NCBI GenBank assembly: GCA_964019425.1
Contig: OZ025805.1
Coordinates: forward strand, 1,030,001-1,094,000
Length of the DNA stretch: 64,000 nt
Source of the DNA: Flectonema sp. DT1601
Taxonomy: Eukaryota; Euglenozoa; Diplonemea; Diplonemida; Diplonemidae
Direction: 5' to 3'
Shown piece by piece: positions 50,709 to 62,832 of the stretch. A program made the translations under genes and the position numbers. Every line of letters begins with the position of its first letter. The stretch's first letter is position 1. The notes beneath the pieces are model-generated. The model did no database searches and was not told the DNA's origin. It worked only from the letters and a program-made list of their open reading frames with translations.

Positions 50709-51523
50709 TTGTCTTCGCTTGACCATGTTTATTGTAGTAAAAGCAAACGTAGTGAAGTAAATTTCAGGCTCATACAATCATTTTTTCTGCCTCGTGCGTG
50801 ACTGTCTTTTGGATTCTCACACTCGGCAGAGAAAATGATGTAACTCTCCTGGATTGCAATGATTTTAACTCAAATAAATGGCTGATTCTCTCCTTTTTTT
50901 TCTTCCTTGTTTTCCCCCCTCTTCAATTGCGAAAGTTTTAAGTTAAGCGCGACCTTTTCTCTTCATCGCAAGGCGTGTTTTACGATCGAAAGAGAATTGT
51001 GGCAAAGAAAAAAACAACGTGTGGACTCACTGTGAGTAATTATTATTTAGTGAAGTGCCGATTCTTTTTTTTTTTTTTTTTTGAATTATTTATTTTTCTT
51101 TTCTGTACAATGATTCACGTGATATTTATTTAATCGTTTTCTTTTTTTTTTTTGTTTTTTTTTAAAAAAAAACAACATTTACTGCCATCGTTTTATTATT
51201 TATTCTGTTCTCACTGTGTTTACAGTGAATATAAATACTCACGTTGTGAAAAACAAGTTACATAAATCCAGCGAAGACTCTCCCTTTGCTTGATTCTTTG
51301 CTAACTTCCTTTTAACCGCTTACCGTGCAGTAAATGATACATGGTTCATTCCGACTTGCACTTTTCTTTTTTACCATTGTTGGCTTCTTGTAACCACTCG
51401 TGGTGTTGGTGTTTCTAATTTAAAAGAACATACCGACACATTAAATTAAGCTGTATAGGTTGGACCTGTTTTATATTTTTTGATCTTAATTAGTAAAAAT
51501 AATGTTTCTTTTTTTCGGACAGA

Positions 51524-54500
51524 ATGGGGCGCCTTGCATGGCACCTCCGAATAACGTTGCTCCTGGCATGTTATGTAGAATTTTGTTATAGTTGTACGCC
51601 GTCGACGAGGACTGGATATGTCTGTGAGAGGACAGTTGACGGAGGAGTCCTCCATTGGGAACTGACGGCATCCAATATTAGATTCGCAGCAGTTTCTCAA
51701 CTAAACGGTTGGGTTGGGATGGGGTCGGGAACTGGTATGGTTGGAGCAGAAGTAGTTGTTGGAGGATTCAGCGGTACTCCGGAGACCTTCAGATTATCAG
51801 CACAGTCCTTTAGCGGTTTTAATCCGAGAACGTTAAGTTGGGTGGTGGCGTCTGCCTTCTCAGTTGAATCTGGTCGATCTGTTCTAACCCTTACGAGGGA
51901 TCGTAATGTTGGATCCCTGGCGTCAGTTGATACGGTTGTTGCTTTCGCAACCGAACAGAATAGAAATTTAAGACACAACAGACGAAGTTATAATAATATT
52001 GACGTAACCATTACACCTGGTCAGGTCTCAACTTCAACACCAGTTCCATTTCAAGTCGTCTTCTCTCCTTCACCAACATTACCACGAGATTGCATACTGT
52101 CTTCATTAAGTGATTCTAATTATGTCTGTGAATATCAAGTTAATGAGGTATGTGTTGTTTTTTTTTTTTTTTTTTTTTAATAATCTGTAAACTTTTATTC
52201 ATTCCCTTCATATTAATCTATAAAAAAAAACAGCATGCTGTAATCCACTGGGGTCTTGAAACAGATAGAGTAACACTACACATGGTAATGGTATTTAATA
52301 CTGTTGCTGCTGGGGTATCTGGATTTATTTCTTATGGTATTTCATCAAGTGGGACTATGTTAGGTGGACAAGTAGTAGTGTCTAACAGGTCAACTGGATA
52401 TGAATTAACAGCTCATTCAGTTGAAGGGGTTTCCGTATCAATGGGTAGCTGGCTGACATCAACAGAGACGAGTATTCAGAATGGAATTATGTCGTTGAAA
52501 CAGACGAGAACAATTCAACAGTCTGGTGAAGGTTTGAATAACGTTTCATTAATTATGGCTTTTCATAATAACTCTGCTGCTTTGACACATCATTCAGGAA
52601 CAGTTCAGTTTAATATCGACATTAACGAGGGATCGATTGGTCCAAAGCCAACACCAGTACCAACATTTGAAAGAACTTGTCGCAGCTCTTCACTTCTAAC
52701 AGCTGTTCAAACTCCCTACACGTGTAGTGATGACTTTCTGATTACTGTCGGATCTGAATCCGCTACAGGAACAGTTCATTGGAAGCTACACGTTGATTTG
52801 AAGACTGTTAGCATTGCTGTACAGGTTCCTGTTAATATTATTGGTGGTTATTCTTGTTTAGGCATAACTACTACTCAGGGAATGATTAACACGAGTGCTG
52901 TTTGTATTGATCCTAACAGAAGTATTCCTTCAGAACACTATTTGATTTCTCGTTCTGTCGCAGGAGTCCTCCTGAACACCGTAGCGGTATTCTCCAGTAA
53001 AACTGCTTCAGTTGAGAATGGTCTTCGAACAATTCAATTTGTTAAAGTTTTGAGCGATGATGAAATAGTTCATTTGAAGAATGGGAATTTGGCATTTGTT
53101 TTTGCTGGTCATTCATCGGCTATCTATTTAACACATCACGACTTTAGAATAGTATTAGCTATTGATCTTTATGAATCACTTGAGAGTGGACCTAGAATAA
53201 CTCCAGCACCGACATTCTCAAAGCAGTGTGAGCCGTCGATGATTTCTGGTTATAATTGTGTAGTTACTCTGCACCCTTCTCAAAGTTATGAGATAAAGTT
53301 CAACTACGCGATTTCAGCTGACAGATTACGAGGTCGGATATCAGTAGAGTACAATGCAGATGTTATCGCTGGGTTCTTCGCAATCGGATTCTCAAACTGT
53401 AGTTGCATGCTTGGGTCTAGTGTTGTTTCTGCTTTAACCCAATCAGGTGTAGTGGATACTCACTTACTTGTTGAACGATCGGTTATGGGAGTCACATCAT
53501 CAACTCTTGTTGCGTTAAACATTTTTAATATAACTTTTTCGAGGGTTGGAACTTCAGCTTTTTTAAATTTTGAATTTAACATTCCAGAAAGTAGTTTTGG
53601 AGGAACTCATCCTTTTGGTTCAAGTTTCTCATTTGGAGTTGACAGTACTACAAATACAGAGACTCTGTCTGTTGATTTAGTATATTCATATCATACTACT
53701 GCTGCGTCTCTGACTCATCATTGGGGTAATAGGGGTTCGATTATGATTGATTTACAAGATGCTATTGATAATCAATTGGCCTTGACACCCATCCCAACGA
53801 TTACGAGATCATGTACTGAGTCAGAATTAGTTGGTGGGGTTCTGAAATATCCTTGTGCCACGGATTATTATAATTTTAGTTTGCCTGGTCCACTTGTGAA
53901 GCTTCACTATGGTGCATCTGCTTCTTATACTCATGTGAAAATCGCTCTTGAAGTTGATTTTACTGGATCTGCAAGCGTCGGGTTCTCGGCTATTGGGATA
54001 CCCGAAAGCGCATCTCCGTGTGATTGCATGTTAGGTAATGAAGCTGTTGTTGGAAAGTCAATAACTGGAGATGTTAACTTCTATCAACTAAGTGGACACT
54101 ATATCACTGACGTTATCGAAAAGAACATCTCCGCAGTTAGTTTTGAAAACTCAACCCTCACAAGAATCGGTCAAGTTACAATATTAGAAGCAACTTGGAG
54201 GCTGAGAGATAGTCAAAGAACTGCACCTTTTCTAAAGAACTACCCGATGGTGTTTTCTCTTCACGAAAATAGTCCTTATTTACTACATCACTCTCACTCT
54301 GGTGTTATAAAAATTGATATTTTAGATTCAGTCGATAACTCTTTTTCACCAGTAGGTCCTGTTCAGTCTCTTTCTCCGACATCTGCTCCAACAGTAGATG
54401 AGGTTCAGTCTGTTTGTGTAGATAAAAGTTCTGAAATTGGATATCATTGCGTTGAGTTGCTATCATCATCAAATAACATTCGTCTCCATTGGAAAGTTTT

Positions 54501-55605
54501 ATTTTCTGGTAGTGGTTCTTCAGCTGTTCCTGTTGGTGTTTCTTTTTTAATAACTGCGTCAATAAGTGGTTGGGTTGCATTATCATTTCCAACATCACCA
54601 GCATCGATGTTTCCTTCTATTAGTGTCGTGTCTTACAATGATGGAGTAAGTGACACAGTTGGTATCTTTAAAATTGATGGTCGCTCTTCTTCAGACATAC
54701 AACCATCAGCTAGTACTGATCTCTCGATGCTTTCAACCGAGAAAACCGGGAATGGAGTTAGGGTTGGATTTAGATATGTGTTGGGATCAAGTAAATCAGT
54801 TCCGCTGAACTGGGCATTTCATACTTCAAATTCTAAATTTCCAAGTTCCAGACACATTCGCAGAGGAGCAGTAAAAATAGAATTTACGACAGGAAAAGTA
54901 TCAAAATACTCATTGGGACCGTCTGCTATAATTGATGCTCACTCTTACATAGGGGGTCTTGTTTGGTTTTTAATAGTTCCGTTGTCAATTGCTGGTAAGA
55001 GGTATGCGGCTCAATTTGGATTCGTATTTGGAAAAAGTATCGGTCATTCACTTCACAACATTGGTATGATAATGGTAACTTTATTAACGACGGTTGTTTT
55101 TGTTTGGTGTATCAATTTTTCAACACCTACTAATTATTTACATGCGCATACTGGATTAGCCTTATTTGGATTGTGTTGGGTTCAACTTTGCTTAACATTA
55201 GTAAGACCTGGAGTTCTGTCTGAAAATAGACGTCTGTGGAATATTGTTCACAGATCAGGAGCGGTGTTGTTGACAATTCTTGCGATTGTTTGTTGTTCGA
55301 CAGGTGTTGTTAATCAGGTTGATATCTATCACGATGAACCTTACTTTCAATATATATTAGTAATGATCGTACCTCTAAGTCTTGGAATTACTTTATTGTT
55401 AAAACATGAATTCGGGGCACGTCAACGACGTCGATCATATTTTACGAGCAAACAGCGTTCTGAAAGGGATGCTTCAGAGATGGATATACGATCAGCTACC
55501 CCACCGAGACCTTTTGATTTCCCAATTAGAGAAGTTGATGAAGTGGACGACAGTCGGTTATCTCCAATTAAGTTACCTGGGACTGTTGATGTCGTACCGC
55601 CGTGA
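51524..55605 (+). CDS. six-DOMON cytochrome b561 membrane protein
   Basis: Two exons, 51524-52147 and 52234-55605, give 1,331 residues. ATG is one base after a pyrimidine tract and CAG. After the signal peptide come six DOMON domains beginning near residues 23, 188, 354, 538, 733 and 935, each separated by a short Pro/Thr linker. Every one keeps a Met in the M-x-G region (GMVGAEVVVG, TMLGGQVVV, GMINTSAV, CMLGSSVV, CMLGNEAVVG, SMFPSISV) and a late His (LRHNRR, LTHHSG, LTHHDF, LTHHWG, LLHHSH, SSRHIRRG). The b561 core (~1108-1268) carries four helix histidines in DAHSYIGG, LHNIGM, LHAHTGL and NIVHRSG. A ~60-residue charged cytosolic tail contains possible phosphosites. It may carry up to eight hemes, six outside and two in the membrane. 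I know of no six-DOMON b561 protein, but I could not search. Confidence 0.85.
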
Positions 55606-55827
55606 GGTGGGTTTCTTTTTTACGAACTTTGTACTTCTGTTTCTTAATGTTAATTTCAGATTGTAAATAAAATTCAAAAGATGACTTTACCATTGCAATG
55701 GATGAGTCCTGTGGGTGATATATTTTTATGTCTTGTAACGTAAGTTGGTCCCCTTCCCCCTTTTTTTTTTTTTTTTCTTCTTTTTTTGCATCTCAAAAGC
55801 AAAAAAATAATTTAAAAAAAAAAGAAA

Positions 55828-56430
55828 TCTTTCCCATTTGAAAAGTATAGGACCTACTTGGGTATTCGTTTTATTTGTACCTACCAACACACTTATTTGC
55901 TAGAAAGAGAATCGTAGCGGTTGCTCACAAACAAAAAAAAAAACACAAAAGTTGTGTGATTCTAAGCTGTTTCGCTTCAAGGGCATTACAATTAGCACTC
56001 TGACTGTACCTTTCTATAGATAAACAATCAAATTGTTTTTAGAAAAAAACACTCACACGTTTGTTTGGTTGAATCTTCATTGTCAACGTGTGAGGTTTGT
56101 CTTTCAAAAGAAAAAAAAAAAAAAAATCTTTCCCATTTGAAAAGTATAGGACTTATTTGGGTATTCGTTTTATTTGTACCTACCAACACACTTATTTGAT
56201 AGAAAGAGAATCGTAGCGGTTGCTCACAAACAAAAAAAAAAACACAAAAGTTGTGTGATTCTAAGCTGTTTCGCTTCAAGGGCATTACAATTAGAACTCT
56301 GACTGTACCTTTCTATAGATAAACAATCAAATTGTTTTTAGAAAAAACACTCACACGTTTGTTTGGTTGAATCTTCATTGTCAACGTGTGAGGTTTATCT
56401 TTCAAAAGAAAAAAAAAAAAAAAAAAAAAA
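55828..56430 (+). repeat. recent ~300-bp tandem duplication
   Basis: TCTTTCCCATTTGAAAAGTA starts at 55828 and again at 56127, with near-identical sequence through to the poly(A) tract that closes each unit. A third start (TCTTTCCCATTT at 56431) is cut off at once. Differences are a handful of bases plus A-tract length, so the event is young. No coding content. Confidence 0.92.
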
Positions 56431-56729
56431 TCTTTCCCATTTTGTAACGCTATTCATTGCTGTTGTCTTCTAATCAGGCAGGCTTTATCTTAACCCAGTT
56501 GGTTTTTTAAATTACTGAAGTCTTTTTTTTTTTTTTTTTTTCTATTTATTTTGACGCACATTTTTTATTAGTGACATTTCTTCAATTTTTGGATAATAAT
56601 AATTTGTTTTATACGTGTCTGCATAATCGAAGAAAGAAGAATATTCGGATTTGAGGGTGGTGATTGTTCCGAGATTCTATTTGTGTTCAGCGAAACGATT
56701 CTTTTCAGTGGTCAGTGCTTTATCATTTT

Positions 56730-56764
<35 letters not shown>

Positions 56765-58530
56765 TTGTTTTTCGAATTCAAACAGCATTGATAATCCAAG
56801 TAAAAAAAAAAAATCAGATACAAAAAAAAAAAAAAAAAAAAAAAAGATATGTTATTTACGTATTGTAGGTTCATTATTTGTTTATTTGTATTTATTTTTT
56901 GTTTGCTACCCTTCCTTTTTTTTTTATATATGAATTTAATAACTATGTACTTTACACGCTCCCATTAAATTAACGGGGTTTTACTTTCCATGAACTGATT
57001 TCTTTGGATATTCTGCTTATAACCTGCTTCTCCTCACTGGCTTTTGTTGAAGCGTTAGGTATTTTGCGACTGCTCTCTTCTCTTTGTCCTAGTGGGGGGT
57101 TTTCACTGTTATCCTCTTTTCTTTTTCGGATATAATTAAAAAAAAAAAAGAAAAAAAAAAGTAATGTTTTTTTTCCCCCTGTTTATATTGTATTTTTTTT
57201 TTTTTTTTTTTTTTAAAGCAGCACGGAACTGTTCCTGACTGTGTTGATGACTGTGGTATAGACAGGTGTATTTTTAAGTCATATTTTGTTTCAGTAATCG
57301 CCTTAGGAGGGGGGAAAAAAAAAGAACATTGCAACATCACGGAGCCTCCTCGTTACATTTCATTGGTTTAAGTCACACAATTGAAGTGACAAACCTTTTG
57401 GTTTATTTTTCGTATTTTTTAATTTATTCACGTGTTGTCTTTTTCTTACATGTCAACGAATTTGAACGTGTCAAAACGCTAAAGCCATGTGGGAATTTGC
57501 TGTTTTTTTTATCGTGACTTGCACTGGCAAGTCGTAAAAGTAAATGTTCCTTCGCGTGGACGACCTTCTCAAATGCCTTGTTGACTCACTGCTGTTTGAA
57601 TTCATGTCATTCTAACCTGCTGATATTTGTCGTATCGTTAATAAGCAAAACTTATATAAAACTGGTAGTTAAAGTGGGAAGCTTTTACTTTTTTTCGTCG
57701 AAGAGGTTGCGTCGATTGGGTAGGTAGGTTTTTGCAAAACAAGAAGAAAAAAAAAAAAACAAGAACATCGTTAACAAACTTGTCCAATCTGACTGTTGTT
57801 TTCTTATTAAATAATCCTTTCAAAAAAAAAAAAAATAATCCTTTTTACTGCAATGGATTGGCTGAAGGATTTTTTTCATTATTATTATTATTATTTTTTT
57901 TTTTTTGCAAATGTTGCACAGGAAATTTTTTGTTGTTTGATACACAAAGTTGACTGAAATAAAATAACGCAAACATTATCATCTTACGGCAACCCTTCAA
58001 TTTTAACTCCTAGATTTGTCCAGCACCTCCATGAGCTTCCCCGATTATGGCATTTCGGAGACCAGCAGGGACAATTTCTTGAATATAACGGCAACAAACA
58101 TACCCATACTCCCATTTTTTCCACCTCCTTTTTTCTTGTCTTTTCCATTCAAATTACTATCCTCTTCAGCAAAAAAAAGAGAAATATCAGTCAAAATTAC
58201 TTTTTGTTACCAAATTCTGGAAAAATGAAAAGTATTTTTTTCAAAAAAAAAAAAAAAAAAAAGTACTACTATGAAATATTTCGATCGAAGTGGTAATTTA
58301 ATGAGTCGTTCGGTTCATTTCCGTCCGTAACCTTGCTCAGGCAGGTGTTTTTTTTGGTCGCAAAAAAATAATTTTGACTGATATATTATTATAAATTCCC
58401 AAGCTAGCAACTGGTGGGGGGTTGCATGGGTGATTTTTAAAAACTCAAAAAAAAAAAGAATGCGTAGTATTGCAATAATTCTTACACTTGTTTATTTTCC
58501 CCTGTTCTCTTTTTTCTTTTTTTTGAAGTC

Positions 58531-58635
58531 GGAGAAGAAACCATTGGCTAAACCGTTATTTTATATTTCCTGTGTCGCCAGTAATACTGTCTGCGATTAT
58601 CCAAAAATGTAAGTCTTTTTTTTATCTGAATGGTT
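58531..58635 (+). mobile_element. short inverted-repeat element, copy C
   Basis: Begins GGAGAAGAAACCATTGGC and ends TTATCTGAATGGTT, with the internal CCTGTG..GTCTGCGATT block shared with copies A and B. More diverged than the other two. Lies in the gene-poor region between T-rich tracts. Confidence 0.55.
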
Positions 58636-59589
58636 TTTACGAGAACGGTGGGGGAAAAAAAAATTCAAAAAAAATTCAAAAAAAAAATTCAAAAAAAAGT
58701 AAAACACATAAACACTTATAATCGAAGTGTTTAGTTTGTTTTTGCCTCTCATTTCTCAGTGAGAAGAATATCATATCATGTTGTTGGTCTCTGTATGCAT
58801 GTAGGTTGTCGGTTATTTTCTTAAAGAAACACAAACTTTCCCTACTTCCGTCAATGGCATTGGTGAAGAGAGTTATCTGATAACCGCGAGACTTTTGGAG
58901 CTTGACTCCCCCGCTGATGATAGTATAGTTTTTCGTACCTGATTAGCACGCTGGAATCGAAAGATACAACGGCCTTAAGAAAAACTAATGCAATAAAAAG
59001 AAAGAAGGGTTTTGTTTAAAATTATTTGTCTGTCACCAATTATGGTACTTGCGCAACTTCATGTTTTTTTTCAAAAAAAAAAAATAATAATAATAATAAT
59101 AGGAATAAATTTCTTTTGTTTGGACCGGTTCACCTCATAAATTGATTCTTTTTAATATTTCTTTTTTTAAAAACTTCTTTGATTAGAAAACCAGAAAAAA
59201 AGGCAGCCGGTCTTTTTTTTTTTTTTTTTGTTGCGGATGTTGCTACAAAAAGTGTTCTTTTGAAAAAAGAATTCGTTTATTATTATTATAGTTTCCTATT
59301 TTTTTTCCTGCTCTTTTTGAATTCGTTGTCAGGGTGCCTTCTTCAAGCAAAGACAGTAGATTACCAGACACCTGAGGGAGTCTTGCCTGTCAGCAACTTA
59401 CCATGCTTCGGAACATTCGTGCTTGTAGAGGCACCCGACTGTTCTTTTTTTTATTCGTTTTGTTTTTTTTAATGCTATTTTTTGGTACTTTAATTTATCA
59501 GTTTTTTTTTTTTTTTTTTTTCTCGAGAGAGAATCGAGTATTGGTATTCTCTAATACGTTTCTGTCCCTCTGCTTCCAGCTTCCGGCTT

Positions 59590-60240
59590 TCGATAAAAGC
59601 GTTGATGAAGTTGTGATAAGGACCACCACATCCTAATGAGCAGGCTCTCAACACTCATCCCAGTCCCGTATGTTAAGTGGATGGTAGCTACCCTTTCTGG
59701 CCGTGTGGCATACTTACTCCATGGTCCAGATCCGATTTCTTGCAAGAAGGGTGTCTCACAGGATTACTCTTGTTTCGAGTATATGTCGACTAGTCTAAGA
59801 TGTCTCTCTCTTTAAATAAGTTGACTTTTGGTGGCCATTCCTCCGATGAGAGGATGATATTGACTTACCTCGTGGATCAATTGACTTCATCAGGATCGTG
59901 TAGACGACGGTACAAGACCAGAAGACTCCTGTTGCAATGCAACCCGCTACAGAGAATCCATTCACATTGACGGCAGTAATATCTTCAAGAGGGAAATTGG
60001 TTTGGTCGATAGTTTCGTCTTTTGAAGTCGGAACGGAAGATCTGGCAAACAGAACTATTTAAAACTTATTGAGAATACACTTCGCTCACTCCAACTAAGA
60101 CTAACAGGATGCTTCAAATCAACTTCCTCAATGGCGCTATTGGTTGGATCTAGTATTCTTCCGTTTAAATTACACATGTCACTTTATCTTATGAGCGTTT
60201 CTAGCGTCTCCTACATGATTACCCTACATGGTTCCTAATA
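59590..60240 (+). mobile_element. decayed LINE fragment (RT region)
   Basis: Frame-broken sequence still reads like the RT of the 17-21 kb LINE: PAFDKSVDEVV against GAFDNVSHRI, LIPVPYVKWMVATLSGR against LLPKPYVRWLVDFLSNR, CKKGVSQ against CNKGVPQ, and later LRLTGCFKSTS followed by SSILPFKLH against LKLTGCSSSAS and SDILPFKQH. Stops, frameshifts and a missing middle (including the YADD region) show an old, dead copy of a related but not identical family. Confidence 0.75.
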
Positions 60241-61209
60241 CACTTGGTAATCTAACTCTTGGGTACAGCGTATCACAGAACTCCAAGCCAAGTTGTATGG
60301 CTCATCAGATGCCACGAAGGGTGTCAGTTCATCTAGACAGCAAGACGTATTGAGGTTTGAAAATATTTTTCTTATTTCAACTTACGCTAACTAAAAGATA
60401 AGCTCATGTACTACTGCTAACTATTCCGAAAATTTCGATATTTTTGCTTGGTAGGCTGCTGGGTAGTTTTTTTTATCAAAAGAAGGAGACCTCTGATGAG
60501 GAAGAGACACTCGGCTGATGGAGGGATACCAAAGTCAGCACCAAACCTGCAAAGGCAACGTGCGGGAGGCCTAAGGGTAAATGTTTGAATGAGGGGGAGG
60601 AACAATTATCAATACCTGACTAGAAATGTTCCTCTTCCTCAGATAACAAAGTTATGGTAAACCCAAAAGGAATTACCAAGAGAAAGAGTTACCCCTGTTG
60701 GGGACTTCGTACTTTTTAATTCTATTTATTATTTTATCAAATTGCATAACCGTCTAACTGGTGAAAGCCTTCTCCTCTTTCGGTGGCTGAAAAAGTTCAA
60801 AAAAAAACTCATAATTCGATAACATCGTATCGCTGAGTTCATATTATGCACATATTATGCACTATATACTGCAACATTAGAAACTTTGTTGTTGCTTTAA
60901 ATTTAAATTAAATGTCGATTATTATTTTTTTTACAACGTCACAAAAGTCTTTTTTTTTTTTTTTTTTTTTTTTTGCTCATTCAATTAGTTTTTTCACAAT
61001 GTATGATTTATTGTAATTAAAAAAAAAAAAAAAAAAAACAAACAACCAGATATAGAACACTGAGTATGATATCGTTTATTTTTTGGATAATCCTTTTTTT
61101 TGAGTACAGTTTTGTGATTGTTCATTAGGTCTTTTTTGATTTTTTTATTGTGTTTTTGCTATTCTACGTTGTTTTTTCTTTCTATCACAGAATAATAAAG
61201 AGAACGTTG

Positions 61210-62181
61210 ATGAGACCTGGTCTTCAACACGGATACATTAGAATGACTGCTTCAGGGAATACTCGAATTCATAGCAAACCTCACAACAGAGTAACTGACG
61301 ACAGGGTGTTATCATTCACGAATAAAGTAGATAGAAACACCGGACACATGCAAACACTTGTCTTGCGTAATGTAAAACACTGCAAGGGAATGTATGATTG
61401 CATATTAGAATGCAATGATGGTGCTGAACAAGTTGATGTTTGCATTAGGTGGTTTAAAAGCCAAGGAATGATTTTTTCAGACATCCTTGACAGATCGATC
61501 CTCTCTCTCGCTTTATCAAAAATGATTATGAATTATCCAGAACCTAATTATAATATGAATCCTGAAATTAGACGAATGTTGATTGCCTCATTCATTAACC
61601 AAGGAGGAGCTCTTGGTGACGACTTAGCTGAAGTAGTGTACGCTGCGTCACTACTTGGTCTTAAAGAAATAGTTTCACAGTCAACTGTATTCTTATCAAG
61701 TCTTGGTGCTGCTGAGGTGTGCTCACCACAAGAATTAGTAAAGTTTGTTATGGCTGACAGCATTGTTAAGGTCACAAGTAATTGCTTACTTGTTAGCAGG
61801 GAAGTTGAACTGAGAATTGAAGATTTTACTTTTCAAGAATTAGACGTCGTGTTTAAATGTTTCTCACGACTTTCATTCTTCCATCCCGCAGCAACCGCCG
61901 CTGTCGTATCTCAGTCAGCGTCTGCGTTGAGTGATCCTTCAGCACATTCTCATATAGTATCTATATGTGTGTCTCTGTGTAGTATTTCTATAACTGTTCC
62001 TGGTGTTGCTTCTTTAGCATGTCAATTAATTTCATCACTTTACTCAATTCGATCTGATCTGTCTGAAGAGGATCAGAAATCTCTTGAGACGGCTGTTTCA
62101 TCTCTTAAGAAAGTAAAGTCGTTGACTGACTCGGAAAAAGATGTTGTTGAGAACTTTTTGAAAACTGCGACGACTTCCTGA
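61210..62181 (+). CDS. helical protein of unknown function
   Basis: 323 residues from ATG 61210, 19 bases after TTTCTATCACAG. The N-terminus (MRPGLQHGYIRMTASGNTR) is free of acidic residues and may be a mitochondrial presequence. From ~80 onward it is mainly helical; EDFTFQELDVVFKCFSRLSF followed by ATAAVVSQSASAL recalls the F-x-x-QEL-x-x-x-x-x-A-F-x-x-L helix pairs of OPR/RAP-type mitochondrial RNA-binding proteins. It ends in a charged helix (LTDSEKDVVENFLKTATTS). The family assignment is a weak guess. The next gene follows within 200 bases on the same strand. Confidence 0.6.
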   Translation: MRPGLQHGYIRMTASGNTRIHSKPHNRVTDDRVLSFTNKVDRNTGHMQTLVLRNVKHCKGMYDCILECNDGAEQVDVCIRWFKSQGMIFSDILDRSILSLALSKMIMNYPEPNYNMNPEIRRMLIASFINQGGALGDDLAEVVYAASLLGLKEIVSQSTVFLSSLGAAEVCSPQELVKFVMADSIVKVTSNCLLVSREVELRIEDFTFQELDVVFKCFSRLSFFHPAATAAVVSQSASALSDPSAHSHIVSICVSLCSISITVPGVASLACQLISSLYSIRSDLSEEDQKSLETAVSSLKKVKSLTDSEKDVVENFLKTATTS

Positions 62182-62373
62182 GAGCGGGAGATCTGCTCGG
62201 ATAGTATTGTCTGAAATCATTTCAGTACTGGCGGTACCGTTTTTCTCAACAGATTCACAAAAAAATAAAATGCTGACTTGAGGCTAAAGGACTGTAGTAC
62301 TTCACAGTTGGTACTTCACTCTGTCACAGTAAGTAGTTTGTTATCTTATACAGGCAACCACCAACAAAACAAT

Positions 62374-62832
62374 ATGACGAAAGTTCTAAAGTGTGACCCA
62401 CCAGAGAATGATGGGCTAAACTGGAGAGATAGGTCTCAAATAGCAGCGGAGAAGGGAGATGAAGAATTAATCTTTTCTTCTAGAGCAGATGCTGTTGTAG
62501 AAGACAAGGTTGTTGAAGACCTAGGGTTTGTTCTGACCGAGCAGGCTGCTTACATACTGAATGAAGAAGTCGATCAAATACTTAGACGAGTAGAAATAAC
62601 AACGATCACGGATATCTTTTTATTTGACACTGGATTCGTTCGGTTAGAATCAACAGATGGAGATATCTATTTCAGAACAACTCTTCTTCCAAGAGAGATC
62701 TTCGTGGAGGCATTCACTCAGTTGCTACCTCACATGAAAGCAACTATTGTTGATGATGAAGACAAAGCCTTCGTAAGTGAACTCCCAGAAGCGTATCTCT
62801 CATTTCTCTTAGAACCACCAGCAAGTCCTTAA
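62374..62832 (+). CDS. small protein with a PH-like domain
   Basis: 152 residues from ATG 62374, 20 bases after TTATCTTATACAG. Residues ~55-140 alternate strands in the PH-fold order: GFVLTEQAAYILNEEVDQI, RRVEITTITDIFLFDTGFVR, DGDIYFRTTLL, then a final helix (REIFVEAFTQLLPHM). This resembles the PH/TH1-type domain found in myosin I tails and small trypanosomatid proteins, which bind phosphoinositides or proteins. The basic residues that would contact lipid are not obvious, so a protein-binding role is also possible. Only the fold-like pattern supports the call. Confidence 0.5.
   Translation: MTKVLKCDPPENDGLNWRDRSQIAAEKGDEELIFSSRADAVVEDKVVEDLGFVLTEQAAYILNEEVDQILRRVEITTITDIFLFDTGFVRLESTDGDIYFRTTLLPREIFVEAFTQLLPHMKATIVDDEDKAFVSELPEAYLSFLLEPPASP

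Larger units (their letters stand above)
48945..51523. other. 2.6-kb spacer, gene-poor
   Basis: It holds many A/T tracts (49482, 49540, 49845, 49945, 49986, 50058, 50300, 51070) and two small hairpins (ATCGAC/GTCGAT at 50525-50544 and the longer one at 50667-50708). A weak exon-like segment (49207-49340) is listed separately. It ends with TTTCTTTTTTTCGGACAG (51522), immediately before the next start codon. Confidence 0.5.
55606..61209. other. 5.6-kb gene-poor region of repeats and decayed elements
   Basis: No intact gene is supported. Contents: a 300-bp tandem duplication (55828-56430), many poly(A)/poly(T) tracts including T30-class runs near 56732, ATT and AAT microsatellites (57881 and 59086), short AAAAAATTC tandem units (58660-58700), one inverted-repeat element (58531-58635) and a decayed LINE (59590-60240). 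Two short stretches look exon-like (58015-58130 and 59331-59450, the latter reading QAKTVDYQTPEGVLPV) but have no partners. It ends in a pyrimidine-rich AG at 61190. Confidence 0.55.

Noticed and set aside
58905-58950. C/D-box snoRNA-like TGATGA...CTGA pair
   Set aside because: The boxes are only ~18 bases apart, there is no terminal stem and no guide region; not enough to call.
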